The notes beneath the pieces were generated by a model. It searched no databases, was not told where the DNA came from, and saw only the letters and a list, made by a program, of their open reading frames with translations. From Oceanisphaera sp. IT1-181 (lineage in GTDB: Bacteria; Pseudomonadota; Gammaproteobacteria; Enterobacterales; Aeromonadaceae), in the NCBI RefSeq assembly GCF_033807535.1, contig NZ_CP136856.1, positions 925,001 through 989,000 on the forward strand: DNA of 64,000 bases. The letters run 5' to 3'. Positions 6,830-14,926 of the stretch are shown in pieces (within the stretch, counting starts at the first letter, position 1; each line of letters opens with the position of its first letter). A program made the translations under genes and the position numbers.

Positions 6830-7499
6830 AATATCGTTTATAGGTCTTTTTTTACAGGCCAGCTTACTGGTTAAATTTGTCATGCTGCTGTTGCTGGGCA
6901 TGTCGGTATTGTCGTGGGCGATGATCTTTAATCGCCGTAAAATACTGACTACGGCACAAAATGACTCCACCAGCTTCGAAGATAAGTTTTGGTCAGGCTC
7001 TGATTTAAGCCGCCTTTATCATGAGAGCAATGCGCGCCGCGATAATTTAGCTGGCATGGAGCAAATATTTTACGCGGGCTTTAAAGAATTTATCCGTCTG
7101 CAAAAACAAGGTCGTTCTCAAGAAAGCCTGCTCGATGGTACCTATCGCACCATGCGCGTCGCCCTGTCTCGGGAAGTGGACCGTCTAGAAACTAATTTAT
7201 CTATGCTGGCGACCATTGGCTCGATCAGTCCTTATATCGGCCTGTTCGGTACCGTTTGGGGCATCATGAACGCCTTTATCGCCTTGGCAGAAGTGAAACA
7301 AGCCACGCTGTCGATGGTGGCACCGGGTATTGCCGAAGCCTTGATAGCAACGGCATTGGGCTTGTTTGCCGCCATTCCAGCCGTTATCGCCTATAACCGT
7401 TTTAGTTATCAGGTAGAGCGTCAAGAGAACCACCTGGCCAACTTTATGGACGAATTTTCGACCATTTTGAACCGCCAAGTGGCGGCAGGTAAAGCCTAA
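6819..7499 (+). CDS. tolQ: Tol-Pal system inner-membrane protein TolQ
   Basis: Proton-channel subunit of the Tol-Pal motor, homologous to ExbB and MotA. The 226 residues have the expected three membrane segments (about 12-35, 135-158 and 168-192), with the conserved TIGSISPYIGLFGTVWGIMNAF stretch in the second. A GTG start within the end of ybgC is needed for the conserved N-terminus. TolQ and TolR use the proton gradient to energise TolA during cell division and outer-membrane constriction. It overlaps tolR by one base. Confidence 0.96.
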   Translation: MHAEISFIGLFLQASLLVKFVMLLLLGMSVLSWAMIFNRRKILTTAQNDSTSFEDKFWSGSDLSRLYHESNARRDNLAGMEQIFYAGFKEFIRLQKQGRSQESLLDGTYRTMRVALSREVDRLETNLSMLATIGSISPYIGLFGTVWGIMNAFIALAEVKQATLSMVAPGIAEALIATALGLFAAIPAVIAYNRFSYQVERQENHLANFMDEFSTILNRQVAAGKA

Positions 7500-7924
7500 T
7501 GCAAGGCTACAAGCGCAGACGGCGCAAGAGCGTGGCCGAAATCAACGTGGTGCCCTATATCGATGTGATGTTGGTATTGCTGATCATCTTTATGGCGACC
7601 GCCCCCGTGATCACCCAAGGTGTAAACGTTGATTTACCCCAAGCGGAAGCGGAAATGATGCCCGAAGACAGCGATAAGCCGATTGTGGCGTCCGTGGATG
7701 CGGCCGGCGTTTATTATCTGGATATTGGTGACAGTGAGAGCCACATCATGGACTTGCTGACTTTGTCGGAGGCGGTGATGAGCCAACTGCAGGTGACGCC
7801 TAAATCACCGGTAGTGGTGCAAGGAGACGCTCAAGTGCCCTACGACGCCGTGATCAAGTTGATGGCCACGCTAAAAGCGGCCGGTGTGCCGAGCGTGGGC
7901 CTGATGACGCAGCCGGAGTCTTAA
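7499..7924 (+). CDS. tolR: Tol-Pal system inner-membrane protein TolR
   Basis: ExbD/TolR family protein with one membrane segment (about 17-37) and a periplasmic domain. The channel aspartate is in the conserved YIDVMLVLLIIFM stretch (about residue 23). It is 141 residues, the family norm. It partners with TolQ to form the ion path that drives TolA. The ATG overlaps the tolQ stop in a TAATG arrangement, which indicates translational coupling. Confidence 0.96.
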   Translation: MQGYKRRRRKSVAEINVVPYIDVMLVLLIIFMATAPVITQGVNVDLPQAEAEMMPEDSDKPIVASVDAAGVYYLDIGDSESHIMDLLTLSEAVMSQLQVTPKSPVVVQGDAQVPYDAVIKLMATLKAAGVPSVGLMTQPES

Positions 7925-7931
7925 GGTTGTG

Positions 7932-9221
7932 ATGACGGAGCAAGACGGAGTTAAACGATCAATCATCATCTCACTGGGCCTGCACCTGGTGGTGGGCGTG
8001 GTGTTGCTGGTCGGCATGGATTTTCAAGCGCCTAAGCGGCCGTCACAGCCAGCTTCTATTATTGAAGCCACCATGATTGATAGTGGCATGATGGCCCAGC
8101 AGGCTAAGCAGTTAGATGCGATGCGTGCCGAACGTGCGCAAACGCAAGCTGCAGAAGAATCGCAAGCGGCGGCCGCGGCCGCCGCAGAGGCAAAAGCCGC
8201 CCAACAAGCGGCGGAGCAAGCACAGTCTCAAGCGGCGGCGCAAACCGCAGCACAAGAAAAAGCCGTGGCGGCCGCACAAGCAGCAGCCAAGGCCGAACAA
8301 CAAAAAGTGGCCGCGCAACAAGCTGCCGTGCAAGAGAAGCAAGCCGCAGAGGTGAAGGCTGCTGCCGATGCGAAAGCCGCTGCCGCGGCAAAAGCAGCAG
8401 CGGCCACTCAAGCCGCTGAAGCCAAAGCAATCAGTGATGCTAAGGCATTAGCCGCTAAGAAGCTGGCGGATGAAAAAGCAGTAGCGGATGCACAAGCTAA
8501 GAAGCAGGCAGACGCTAAAGCGCAAGAGGCTAAAAAAGTGGCGGAGGCCAAAGCTGCTGCGGATGCAGAAGCCAAAAAAGTGGCCGATGCCAAAGCACAA
8601 GAGGCCAAAAAAGCCGCTGACGCTAAGGCCGCAGCCGACGCTAAAGCACAAGAGGTTAAGAAGGCCGCCGATGCTAAAGCCGCCGCTGATGCTAAAGCGG
8701 TAGAAACCAAGAAAGCCGCCGAGGCTAAAGCCGTTGCTGATGCAAAAGCGGCTGAAGTGAAGAAGGCCGCCGACGCCAAAGCCGCAGAAGCTAAGAAGGT
8801 TGCTGATGCCAAAGCTGCTGCCGATGCTAAGGCTGCTAAAGCCGCAGCCGATGCAAAAGCGGCAGCCAGTAGCCAAGCATTAAAAGATTTGGAAGCTATG
8901 ATGGGCGACGACTTAGGTAAGAGCAGTGCGCCGGCCGCCCCGTCACAAGGTGAGATTGATCAGGCCAGAGCTATGATACAACAAGCGGTTGAACGCCACT
9001 TTCAAGTGAGTTCAACCATGCAAGGTAAACAGTGCGTGGTGAATGTGCGTTTGGCCAACGATGGCTTAGTGCTTCAGGTAGGCGATGGCAGTGGCGATAA
9101 TGCCGTGTGCCAAGCGGGTATAGTGGCGATCCGCAAGGCCAGCCCTTTACCTATGCCTAAAAACCCGGAACTAATTAAACAGATACAAAACCTGAATCTA
9201 ACTCTGAAACCGAGGATCTAG
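7932..9221 (+). CDS. tolA: Tol-Pal system protein TolA
   Basis: Links the inner-membrane TolQR motor to TolB/Pal at the outer membrane. Domain I is a single membrane helix (about 12-30). Domain II (about 50-315) is an extremely Ala/Lys-rich helical rod built from AKAAADAKAAEAKK-like repeats. Domain III (about 330-429) is globular with two cysteines (KQCVVNV, NAVCQAG) that likely form its disulfide. AAGG 5 bases upstream favours the ATG at 7932 over the adjoining GTG at 7929. The repeat rod makes length variation between strains likely. Confidence 0.94.
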   Translation: MTEQDGVKRSIIISLGLHLVVGVVLLVGMDFQAPKRPSQPASIIEATMIDSGMMAQQAKQLDAMRAERAQTQAAEESQAAAAAAAEAKAAQQAAEQAQSQAAAQTAAQEKAVAAAQAAAKAEQQKVAAQQAAVQEKQAAEVKAAADAKAAAAAKAAAATQAAEAKAISDAKALAAKKLADEKAVADAQAKKQADAKAQEAKKVAEAKAAADAEAKKVADAKAQEAKKAADAKAAADAKAQEVKKAADAKAAADAKAVETKKAAEAKAVADAKAAEVKKAADAKAAEAKKVADAKAAADAKAAKAAADAKAAASSQALKDLEAMMGDDLGKSSAPAAPSQGEIDQARAMIQQAVERHFQVSSTMQGKQCVVNVRLANDGLVLQVGDGSGDNAVCQAGIVAIRKASPLPMPKNPELIKQIQNLNLTLKPRI

Positions 9222-9223
9222 TG

Positions 9224-10537
9224 ATGACGAAACGATGGATGTGGTTATGGTTACCGCTGTTATTTTCCACAGCACTAGTGTTAACAACACAAGCAAACGC
9301 GGCCTTTGAAATTGAGATCACCGGCGGCACAGACAGTGCGCGTCCGGTGGCCGTGGTGCCGTTTAAATGGACCGGTAGTGGCGCCATGCCGCAAGATGTG
9401 GCGGACGTGATTGCCAGTGATTTTCGTAACAGCGGCATGTTTCGCCCGTTGGATCGCAATCGTTTACCCCAGCAGGTATCGAGTGCCAGTGAATTAGACC
9501 CTAATCTGTGGCGCCAACAGCAAGTGGATGCGGTGATGGTGGGCTCTATCGAGCCGGCCGGTAATAATCAATATCGTATTAGCTTTGAGCTGGCCGATGT
9601 ATTGGATCAAAGTGGTGCTAAGTTGCTAGAAAGCCGTACCGCGACCGTGCCTGCGGCGCAGTTACGTCAATACGCACACCGCATGGCAGACATTGCTTTT
9701 GAAAAACTGACCGGCATTAAAGGCGCGTTTTTAACCCGTATTGCCTATGTGAACGTACATCACGGAGCGGAATTCCCGTATCAGCTGAAAATTGCCGATT
9801 ACGATGGCTTTAATGAGCAGTTATTACTGCGCTCACGCGAGCCCTTAATGTCGCCAGCTTGGTCGCCGGATGGCCGTAAGCTTGCTTATGTGTCATTTGA
9901 GAACAAGAAAGCCGAAATTGTGGTACAAGACATCTATAGCCAGCAGCGCCAAGTGGTGAGCTCACAGCAGGGCATTAACGGTGCACCGCAGTTTTCACCA
10001 GACGGTAGCAAATTGGCGTTAGTGTTATCCCGTGATGGTCAGCCAGAAGTGTATGTGCTGAATTTAGGCAATAAGCAATATACGCGTATTACCAATAACC
10101 GCAGCATAGACACAGAGCCCACTTGGGCGGCGGATGGTCAGTCGATCTACTTCGTGTCTGAGCGGGGTGGTAAGCCGCAAGTTTATCAGGCGAACGTTAA
10201 CTCCGGCGAAGCGCGCCGCGTGACGTTCCAAGGTGATACTAATTTAGGTCCTCGTGTAACGGGTGATGGCAAAAGCTTAGTGCTGGTCAGTCGCGCACAA
10301 GGAAAATACCGCATTGCTCGTCAAGAGCTGGATGGAGGTCAGTTGCAAGTGTTAACCGAAACACAGCTCGACGAATCCCCAAGCCCGGCTCCTAACGGCA
10401 CTATGATTATCTATAGTACGACTTACCAGGGCCGTCAGGTGCTGTCTTTGGTGTCTATGGATGGTCGCTTTAAGGCCAGGCTTCCCGCACGAAATGGTGA
10501 TGTTCGTGCACCAGCATGGTCACCGTACCTTAACTAA
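9224..10537 (+). CDS. tolB: Tol-Pal system beta-propeller protein TolB
   Basis: Periplasmic protein that binds Pal and TolA. A signal peptide of about 26 residues ends after QANA. An N-terminal alpha/beta domain (about 30-165) is followed by a C-terminal propeller of TolB repeats with SPDG motifs (WSPDGRKLAYVS, FSPDGSKLAL, WAADGQSIYFVS). A GTG at 9221 overlaps the tolA stop codon, but GAGGA at 9212-9216 is better spaced for the ATG at 9224. Total length of about 437 is typical. Confidence 0.96.
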   Translation: MTKRWMWLWLPLLFSTALVLTTQANAAFEIEITGGTDSARPVAVVPFKWTGSGAMPQDVADVIASDFRNSGMFRPLDRNRLPQQVSSASELDPNLWRQQQVDAVMVGSIEPAGNNQYRISFELADVLDQSGAKLLESRTATVPAAQLRQYAHRMADIAFEKLTGIKGAFLTRIAYVNVHHGAEFPYQLKIADYDGFNEQLLLRSREPLMSPAWSPDGRKLAYVSFENKKAEIVVQDIYSQQRQVVSSQQGINGAPQFSPDGSKLALVLSRDGQPEVYVLNLGNKQYTRITNNRSIDTEPTWAADGQSIYFVSERGGKPQVYQANVNSGEARRVTFQGDTNLGPRVTGDGKSLVLVSRAQGKYRIARQELDGGQLQVLTETQLDESPSPAPNGTMIIYSTTYQGRQVLSLVSMDGRFKARLPARNGDVRAPAWSPYLN

Positions 10538-10565
10538 TCTAATAAAAAACCAAAGGAAATAAAAA

Positions 10566-11096
10566 ATGCAAATGAAGAAATTGCTGCAGAGTCTGGCCAT
10601 AGCACTGCCGATGTTGACCTTAGCTGCTTGTAGCTCAACCAGTGACTCAGATGCCCTGGGCGGCGCTGACGACAGCTATCAGACTGGTGGCGGCGTACAA
10701 ACTGGCGGCATGCAAAATGGCGGCGCTATGTCAGCCGAAGAGCAGATGCGTCAGCAATACGAAGCCCTGCGTCGTGAAAACGTCATCTACTTTGAATTTG
10801 ACCAAGACGAAGTGAGCGGCCATTATGCACAAGTGTTAGAAGCGCATGCCAATTACCTGCGTTCTAACTCTTCTGTTAGTATTTTGGTGGAAGGTCATGC
10901 GGATGAGCGTGGCACGCCAGAGTACAACATTGCCCTTGGCGAGCGTCGTGCGAAAGCAGTGACCAGCTACCTGCAGAGCTTGGGTGTAAGTGGTGCTCAG
11001 TTGGCTATAGTTAGCTACGGCGAAGAAAAGCCAGCTGATGCCTCACACACTGACTCTGCGTTCTCTAAGAACCGTCGTGCGGTTCTGGTTTATTAA
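10566..11096 (+). CDS. pal: Peptidoglycan-associated lipoprotein Pal
   Basis: Outer-membrane lipoprotein that grips peptidoglycan and is released or relocated by the Tol motor. A type II signal with lipobox LAAC puts the lipidated Cys at residue 22. A Gly/Gln-rich linker (about 30-55) precedes an OmpA-like domain (about 70-175) with the peptidoglycan-binding signature VEGHADERGTPEYN and the conserved SYGEEKP. AAGGA lies 8 bases upstream of the ATG. It is 29 bp after tolB, in the same operon. Confidence 0.97.
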   Translation: MQMKKLLQSLAIALPMLTLAACSSTSDSDALGGADDSYQTGGGVQTGGMQNGGAMSAEEQMRQQYEALRRENVIYFEFDQDEVSGHYAQVLEAHANYLRSNSSVSILVEGHADERGTPEYNIALGERRAKAVTSYLQSLGVSGAQLAIVSYGEEKPADASHTDSAFSKNRRAVLVY

Positions 11097-11112
11097 GGTT
11101 TAGATTGATCTT

Positions 11113-11925
11113 ATGACCTATAAATTAGCGGCCATAGTAATGGCCGCTGTTTTATCCACCGCTTGCTTGGCGCAAGCGCCAGTAGGCAGTGTGGGTAGCA
11201 GCGGCTCGGTAAACGATAGATTGGCAGAGTTAGAGCGCGGTTTTAATGCCCGTAGCCAATCACAAATTACCCAACAAAATCAGTTGAACTCATTGCTGCG
11301 CGAAGTTAGCGAGCTGCGAGGAACACTGGAAGAACAAAGCTATCGTCTTGAACAGGTTATCGAGCGGCAAAAAGATATTTTGTTACAGTTGCAAGATATC
11401 GCACAGCCTCAAGCGGCGGCCACGCCACCCGCGCCCGCTTCTAATGAGCCTGACACCAAGACGGCCAGTAACAAAGCCGAACCTAGTGCAAGTAATGCAG
11501 CTGCAAGCACTAATAGCAGCACAGCTAACACCAGCACGACTACGGCCCACGGTAATGAACAAGCGGCCTACGACAATGCGGTGAACTTGGTATTGCAGGA
11601 TAAAGACTATGCGGCGGCTATTCCTGCCTTTGCACGCTTTATCACGCAATACCCAGAGTCTAGCTATGTGCCTAATGCGCATTACTGGCTGGGGCAGCTG
11701 TTGTACACGCAAAAGCGATTCGATCAAGCTAAAGCGCAATTTGCGCGGGTGGTCGAGGCCTATCCTCAATCCACTAAGCGTGCTGAGTCGTTATTAAAAT
11801 TAGGTCAGATCGCGAAAGAGCAAAATAACAATCCTCAAGCGCGTGTGTACCTAGAGCAAGTGTTAAATGAATATGGCAGCAGCAGTTCAGCGGCTTTGGC
11901 GCAACAAGCGTTAGATGGGTTGTAA
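11113..11925 (+). CDS. cpoB: Cell division coordinator CpoB (YbgF)
   Basis: Periplasmic protein that coordinates peptidoglycan synthesis by PBP1B with Tol-driven outer-membrane constriction. A signal peptide of about 20 residues is followed by a coiled coil (about 33-97, QLNSLLREVSELRGTLEEQ), a Ser/Ala/Thr linker (about 100-150), and three TPR-like repeats (about 155-268, including FITQYPESSYVPNAHYWLGQLLYTQ). No strong Shine-Dalgarno precedes the ATG, 16 bp after pal. A near-lipobox Cys at residue 18 makes lipoprotein processing possible but unlikely. Confidence 0.93.
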   Translation: MTYKLAAIVMAAVLSTACLAQAPVGSVGSSGSVNDRLAELERGFNARSQSQITQQNQLNSLLREVSELRGTLEEQSYRLEQVIERQKDILLQLQDIAQPQAAATPPAPASNEPDTKTASNKAEPSASNAAASTNSSTANTSTTTAHGNEQAAYDNAVNLVLQDKDYAAAIPAFARFITQYPESSYVPNAHYWLGQLLYTQKRFDQAKAQFARVVEAYPQSTKRAESLLKLGQIAKEQNNNPQARVYLEQVLNEYGSSSSAALAQQALDGL

Positions 11926-12000
11926 AAGCAGCAATTAGATTTGTTGAATACTCATAGTGCTCACTCCTTAAGCAAACAACATTAAATGACGATTTAGCTG

Positions 12001-12028
12001 TTGCACCGAAAAATAAAATCCGTATTAT
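12001..12028 (+). promoter_or_regulatory. Predicted promoter of the tRNA-Lys/Val array
   Basis: TTGCAC at 12001-12006 and TATTAT at 12023-12028 are separated by 16 bp and followed by a GC-rich discriminator (GGCCGCC), as expected for a stringently controlled stable-RNA promoter. The first tRNA starts 83 bp downstream. There are no other strong promoter-like sequences between the eleven tRNAs, so one transcript is likely. Confidence 0.65.
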
Positions 12029-12111
12029 AGGCCGCCGTTGGCAGGGGAGCTTTAGAGCTCTAGTTGCGGACGAGAAAAAGCGTTTTTAACGCGTAAGTAA
12101 AGAGCAAGTTT

Positions 12112-12187
12112 GGGGCATTAGCTCAGTTGGTAGAGCAGTTGACTTTTAATCAATTGGTCGCAGGTTCGAATCCCGCATGCCCCACCA
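12112..12187 (+). tRNA. tRNA-Lys (UUU), copy 1
   Basis: 76 nt with encoded CCA. Acceptor stem GGGGCAT pairs with ATGCCCC. Anticodon loop CTTTTAA carries TTT. Five copies in this array look identical. Confidence 0.97.
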
Positions 12188-12212
12188 GATTAAGCAGTGC
12201 AAGTACGTCCCA

Positions 12213-12288
12213 GGGTGATTAGCTCAGCTGGGAGAGCACCTCCCTTACAAGGAGGGGGTCACTGGTTCGAGCCCAGTATCACCCACCA
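12213..12288 (+). tRNA. tRNA-Val (UAC), copy 1
   Basis: 76 nt with encoded CCA. Acceptor stem GGGTGAT pairs with ATCACCC. Anticodon stem CTCCC/GGGAG-type with TAC in the loop. Confidence 0.97.
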
Positions 12289-12360
12289 AATTGAAATAAA
12301 GTTATGGTTTATTGGCAGGTGCCGTAAACGGTGAGTGCGGTAAACGGTAACAGAAACCCA

Positions 12361-12436
12361 GGGTGATTAGCTCAGCTGGGAGAGCACCTCCCTTACAAGG
12401 AGGGGGTCACTGGTTCGAGCCCAGTATCACCCACCA
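12361..12436 (+). tRNA. tRNA-Val (UAC), copy 2
   Basis: Same 76-nt sequence as copy 1. It starts a 202-bp Val-Lys unit that is tandemly duplicated (next unit starts at 12563). Confidence 0.97.
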
Positions 12437-12461
12437 AATTGAAAGCAGTAACCGATTTATC

Positions 12462-12537
12462 GGGGCATTAGCTCAGTTGGTAGAGCAGTTGACTTTTAAT
12501 CAATTGGTCGCAGGTTCGAATCCCGCATGCCCCACCA
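12462..12537 (+). tRNA. tRNA-Lys (UUU), copy 2
   Basis: Same sequence as copy 1; preceded by the spacer end ACCGATTTATC that also precedes copies 3, 4 and 5. Confidence 0.97.
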
Positions 12538-12562
12538 GATTAAGCAGTGCAAGTACGTCCCA

Positions 12563-12638
12563 GGGTGATTAGCTCAGCTGGGAGAGCACCTCCCTTACAA
12601 GGAGGGGGTCACTGGTTCGAGCCCAGTATCACCCACCA
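12563..12638 (+). tRNA. tRNA-Val (UAC), copy 3
   Basis: Same sequence as copy 1; the 25-bp spacers on both sides repeat spacers found elsewhere in the array. Confidence 0.97.
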
Positions 12639-12663
12639 AATTGAAAGCAGTAACCGATTTATC

Positions 12664-12739
12664 GGGGCATTAGCTCAGTTGGTAGAGCAGTTGACTTTTA
12701 ATCAATTGGTCGCAGGTTCGAATCCCGCATGCCCCACCA
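12664..12739 (+). tRNA. tRNA-Lys (UUU), copy 3
   Basis: Same sequence as copy 1, exactly 202 bp after copy 2. Confidence 0.97.
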
Positions 12740-12776
12740 GAATTTGTGTTTAGTAATAAAGAGTAAGAACGTCCCA

Positions 12777-12852
12777 GGGTGATTAGCTCAGCTGGGAGAG
12801 CACCTCCCTTACAAGGAGGGGGTCACTGGTTCGAGCCCAGTATCACCCACCA
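12777..12852 (+). tRNA. tRNA-Val (UAC), copy 4
   Basis: Same sequence as copy 1, with encoded CCA. Confidence 0.97.
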
Positions 12853-12901
12853 ATTTTAATGATAAGTGCCGTATGGCAGTTATTAGTACTACCGATTTAT
12901 C

Positions 12902-12977
12902 GGGGCATTAGCTCAGTTGGTAGAGCAGTTGACTTTTAATCAATTGGTCGCAGGTTCGAATCCCGCATGCCCCACCA
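12902..12977 (+). tRNA. tRNA-Lys (UUU), copy 4
   Basis: Same sequence as copy 1, with encoded CCA. Confidence 0.97.
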
Positions 12978-12995
12978 GATTTAGAAAAAATCCCA

Positions 12996-13071
12996 GGGCG
13001 CTTAGCTCAGCTGGGAGAGCACCTCCCTTACAAGGAGGGGGTCACTGGTTCGAGCCCAGTAGCGCCCACCA
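12996..13071 (+). tRNA. tRNA-Val (UAC), variant acceptor stem
   Basis: The body is identical to the other tRNA-Val genes, but the acceptor stem is GGGCGCT/AGCGCCC instead of GGGTGAT/ATCACCC. Both changed positions keep Watson-Crick pairing, so the gene is expected to be functional. Confidence 0.96.
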
Positions 13072-13123
13072 CTCTTTTGAGTAGAAAGTTGAATAAATAG
13101 TAAAGCAGTAAAAGTAAGTCCCA

Positions 13124-13199
13124 GGGTGATTAGCTCAGCTGGGAGAGCACCTCCCTTACAAGGAGGGGGTCACTGGTTCGAGCCCAGTATCACCCACCA
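13124..13199 (+). tRNA. tRNA-Val (UAC), copy 6
   Basis: Same sequence as copy 1, with encoded CCA. Confidence 0.97.
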
Positions 13200-13239
13200 T
13201 ATTTGTAGTAGAAAATTGAACAGCAGTAACCGATTTATC

Positions 13240-13315
13240 GGGGCATTAGCTCAGTTGGTAGAGCAGTTGACTTTTAATCAATTGGTCGCAGGTTCGAATC
13301 CCGCATGCCCCACCA
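13240..13315 (+). tRNA. tRNA-Lys (UUU), copy 5
   Basis: Same sequence as copy 1; last tRNA of the array, followed about 76 bp later by a terminator. Confidence 0.97.
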
Positions 13316-13390
13316 TCTTCAGTACTATCCTTCCTGCATTACCCATTCTTAATATTCCTTTTTGACTATCCTTTTTAGATAAGTACTACA

Positions 13391-13421
13391 GCCGCACTGC
13401 GGATTTTTTATTTTGTTTTTT
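13391..13421 (+). terminator. Terminator of the tRNA array
   Basis: Short GC stem CCGCA/TGCGG (13392-13402) followed by A and a T-rich run (TTTTTTATTTTGTTTTTT). Confidence 0.7.
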
Positions 13422-13543
13422 CGATTAACAGCCGGATAAAATCGTATGCCTTGTCCTTTATGCCTCGTAAATTTGGGTTACTCCCCCAGTAGCGTTATAA
13501 TGCCAGCCCTTGACGCAATCCGGATGGAACACGGGAACCTGTT

Positions 13544-14605
13544 ATGACTGAAGCTGTTGATATCTACGAATTTGACTATCCATTTCCCGCCAAGCCGGCT
13601 GTGCTGACGGTTGATCGGCAGCGGGAACTGACAGAGGAAATTAAAGGACTGCTCACTGCGCGTAATGCGGTGCTGGTGGCGCACTACTATACGGACCCTA
13701 TTATTCAAGCTCTGGCCGAAGAGACCGGTGGCTGCGTGTCTGACTCGCTAGAAATGGCGCGTTTTGGTAAAGAACATCAAGCCAAGACGCTGATCGTGGC
13801 GGGCGTGCGTTTTATGGGCGAGACCTCAAAAATCCTCAGCCCAGAAAAAACCGTATTGATGCCCACTCTTAAAGCCGAGTGCTCGCTGGATTTAGGCTGC
13901 CCTGCGGATGAATTTACCGAGTTTTGTGATAATCACCCAGACCATACGGTAGTGGTGTACGCCAATACCTCGGCGGCAGTAAAAGCGCGCGCCGACTGGG
14001 TAGTGACGTCAAGTATCGCATTGGAAATTGTTGAGCACTTGGATAGCGAAGGTCACAAGATCATTTGGGCGCCGGATCGCCACTTAGGCGCTTATATCGA
14101 AAAAGAAACCGGCACCAAGATGCTGCGCTGGCAGGCGGCGTGCATCGTACACGATGAGTTTCGCGCCAAGGCCCTAAAAGGCTTAAAAGCACAATATCCA
14201 GAAGCGGCGGTATTAGTGCACCCAGAGTCACCGGCTTCTGTGATTGCGCTGGCCGATGCGGTGGGCTCCACCAGTCAGTTGATTAAAGCGGCACAAACGT
14301 TGCCCAACAAGAAACTGATAGTGGCCACGGATCAGGGCATCTTTTACAAGATGCAGCAAGCCTGCCCCGACAAAGAGTTGGTGGCCGCTCCTACCGGCGG
14401 TAACGGCGGTACGTGCCGCAGTTGTGCTAGTTGCCCGTGGATGGCGATGAACGGCTTAGAATCGATTCGTGACGCGCTACGGGACGGCGGTGCTACTCAT
14501 GAGATACAAGTGGATGAAGCCACGCGTATTAAAGCCATGATCCCACTGGAGCGGATGCTCAACTTCGCCGCCGAGCTAAAAATGAAAGTGCAGGGGAATG
14601 CTTAA
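13544..14605 (+). CDS. nadA: Quinolinate synthase NadA
   Basis: Makes quinolinate from iminoaspartate and dihydroxyacetone phosphate in NAD synthesis. It is a [4Fe-4S] enzyme of 353 residues (E. coli 347). Cysteines consistent with the cluster ligands are in KAECSLDLGC, WQAACIVHDEF and GGTCRSCASCPWMAMN. Substrate-binding signatures AHYYTDP, SDSLEMARF and ANTSAAVKA are present. It lies just downstream of the tRNA array, near the tol-pal operon as in E. coli. A strong terminator follows. Confidence 0.97.
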   Translation: MTEAVDIYEFDYPFPAKPAVLTVDRQRELTEEIKGLLTARNAVLVAHYYTDPIIQALAEETGGCVSDSLEMARFGKEHQAKTLIVAGVRFMGETSKILSPEKTVLMPTLKAECSLDLGCPADEFTEFCDNHPDHTVVVYANTSAAVKARADWVVTSSIALEIVEHLDSEGHKIIWAPDRHLGAYIEKETGTKMLRWQAACIVHDEFRAKALKGLKAQYPEAAVLVHPESPASVIALADAVGSTSQLIKAAQTLPNKKLIVATDQGIFYKMQQACPDKELVAAPTGGNGGTCRSCASCPWMAMNGLESIRDALRDGGATHEIQVDEATRIKAMIPLERMLNFAAELKMKVQGNA

Positions 14606-14611
14606 CTGATA

Positions 14612-14646
14612 GTGAAGGGTGAAGCGTGAATAGTGAGGAGTAAAAG
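14612..14646 (+). repeat. 7-bp repeat array after nadA
   Basis: Five heptads (GTGAAGG, GTGAAGC, GTGAATA, GTGAGGA, GTAAAAG) start seven bases after the nadA stop. Loosely complementary CTCCTCAC/CATTACGC-type sequence lies at about 14680-14709, giving an arm-loop-arm layout like the other spacers. Confidence 0.6.
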
Positions 14647-14710
14647 ATAAAACACTTCGCCTGCAAATTCGGCGTTTTTCTCCTCACACATTACGCTTTC
14701 TCTTTACACA

Positions 14711-14750
14711 AAAAAAACGGCACCGAGATTACTCTCGGTGCCGTTTTTAT
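14711..14750. terminator. Strong bidirectional terminator between nadA and rdgC
   Basis: Perfect 11-bp stem CGGCACCGAGA/TCTCGGTGCCG (14718-14743) with a TTAC loop, an A run before it and TTTTT after it. It can end nadA on the plus strand and rdgC on the minus strand. Confidence 0.9.
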
Positions 14751-14773
14751 TTTAGTCTTTTTCTTCTCACTGC

Positions 14774-14920
14774 CCTTATGCTGTCTTCCTGACGAAAGTC
14801 AGGATCTCGCTCTTTGTTGTTAGTGACTAAGAGCAGATACCGGGGCGAGCCCGGCACGACGGCATAAGGAAAAGACGGTATTTATCTTTAACTTACAGCG
14901 TAAAGCTTACGGCTTAAAGC
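14774..14920. repeat. Inverted-repeat element plus 7-bp repeats downstream of rdgC
   Basis: CCTTATGCTGTC at 14774-14785 and GACGGCATAAGG at 14858-14869 are inverted repeats with one mismatch, bounding 96 bp that include a CCTGAC/GTCAGG hairpin (about 14789-14803). Heptads (CTTTAAC, TTACAGC, GTAAAGC, TTACGGC, TTAAAGC) follow at 14886-14920, up to the rdgC stop at 14927. No coding capacity. The bounded part may be a small mobile or REP-like unit. Confidence 0.5.
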
Positions 14921-14926
14921 TGTGTG

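Noticed and set aside
8104..8876. Several long open frames on both strands within tolA
   Set aside because: They arise from the GC-rich Ala/Lys codon repeats of TolA domain II.
12112..13315. CRISPR-like pattern of regularly spaced repeats
   Set aside because: The repeated units are tRNA genes with near-identical spacers; spacers are not unique and no cas genes are present.
12363..13365. Three similar open frames (68-79 codons) beginning MISSAGRAPPLQGGGHWF
   Set aside because: They are translations of tRNA-Val and tRNA-Lys genes, a well-known annotation artefact.
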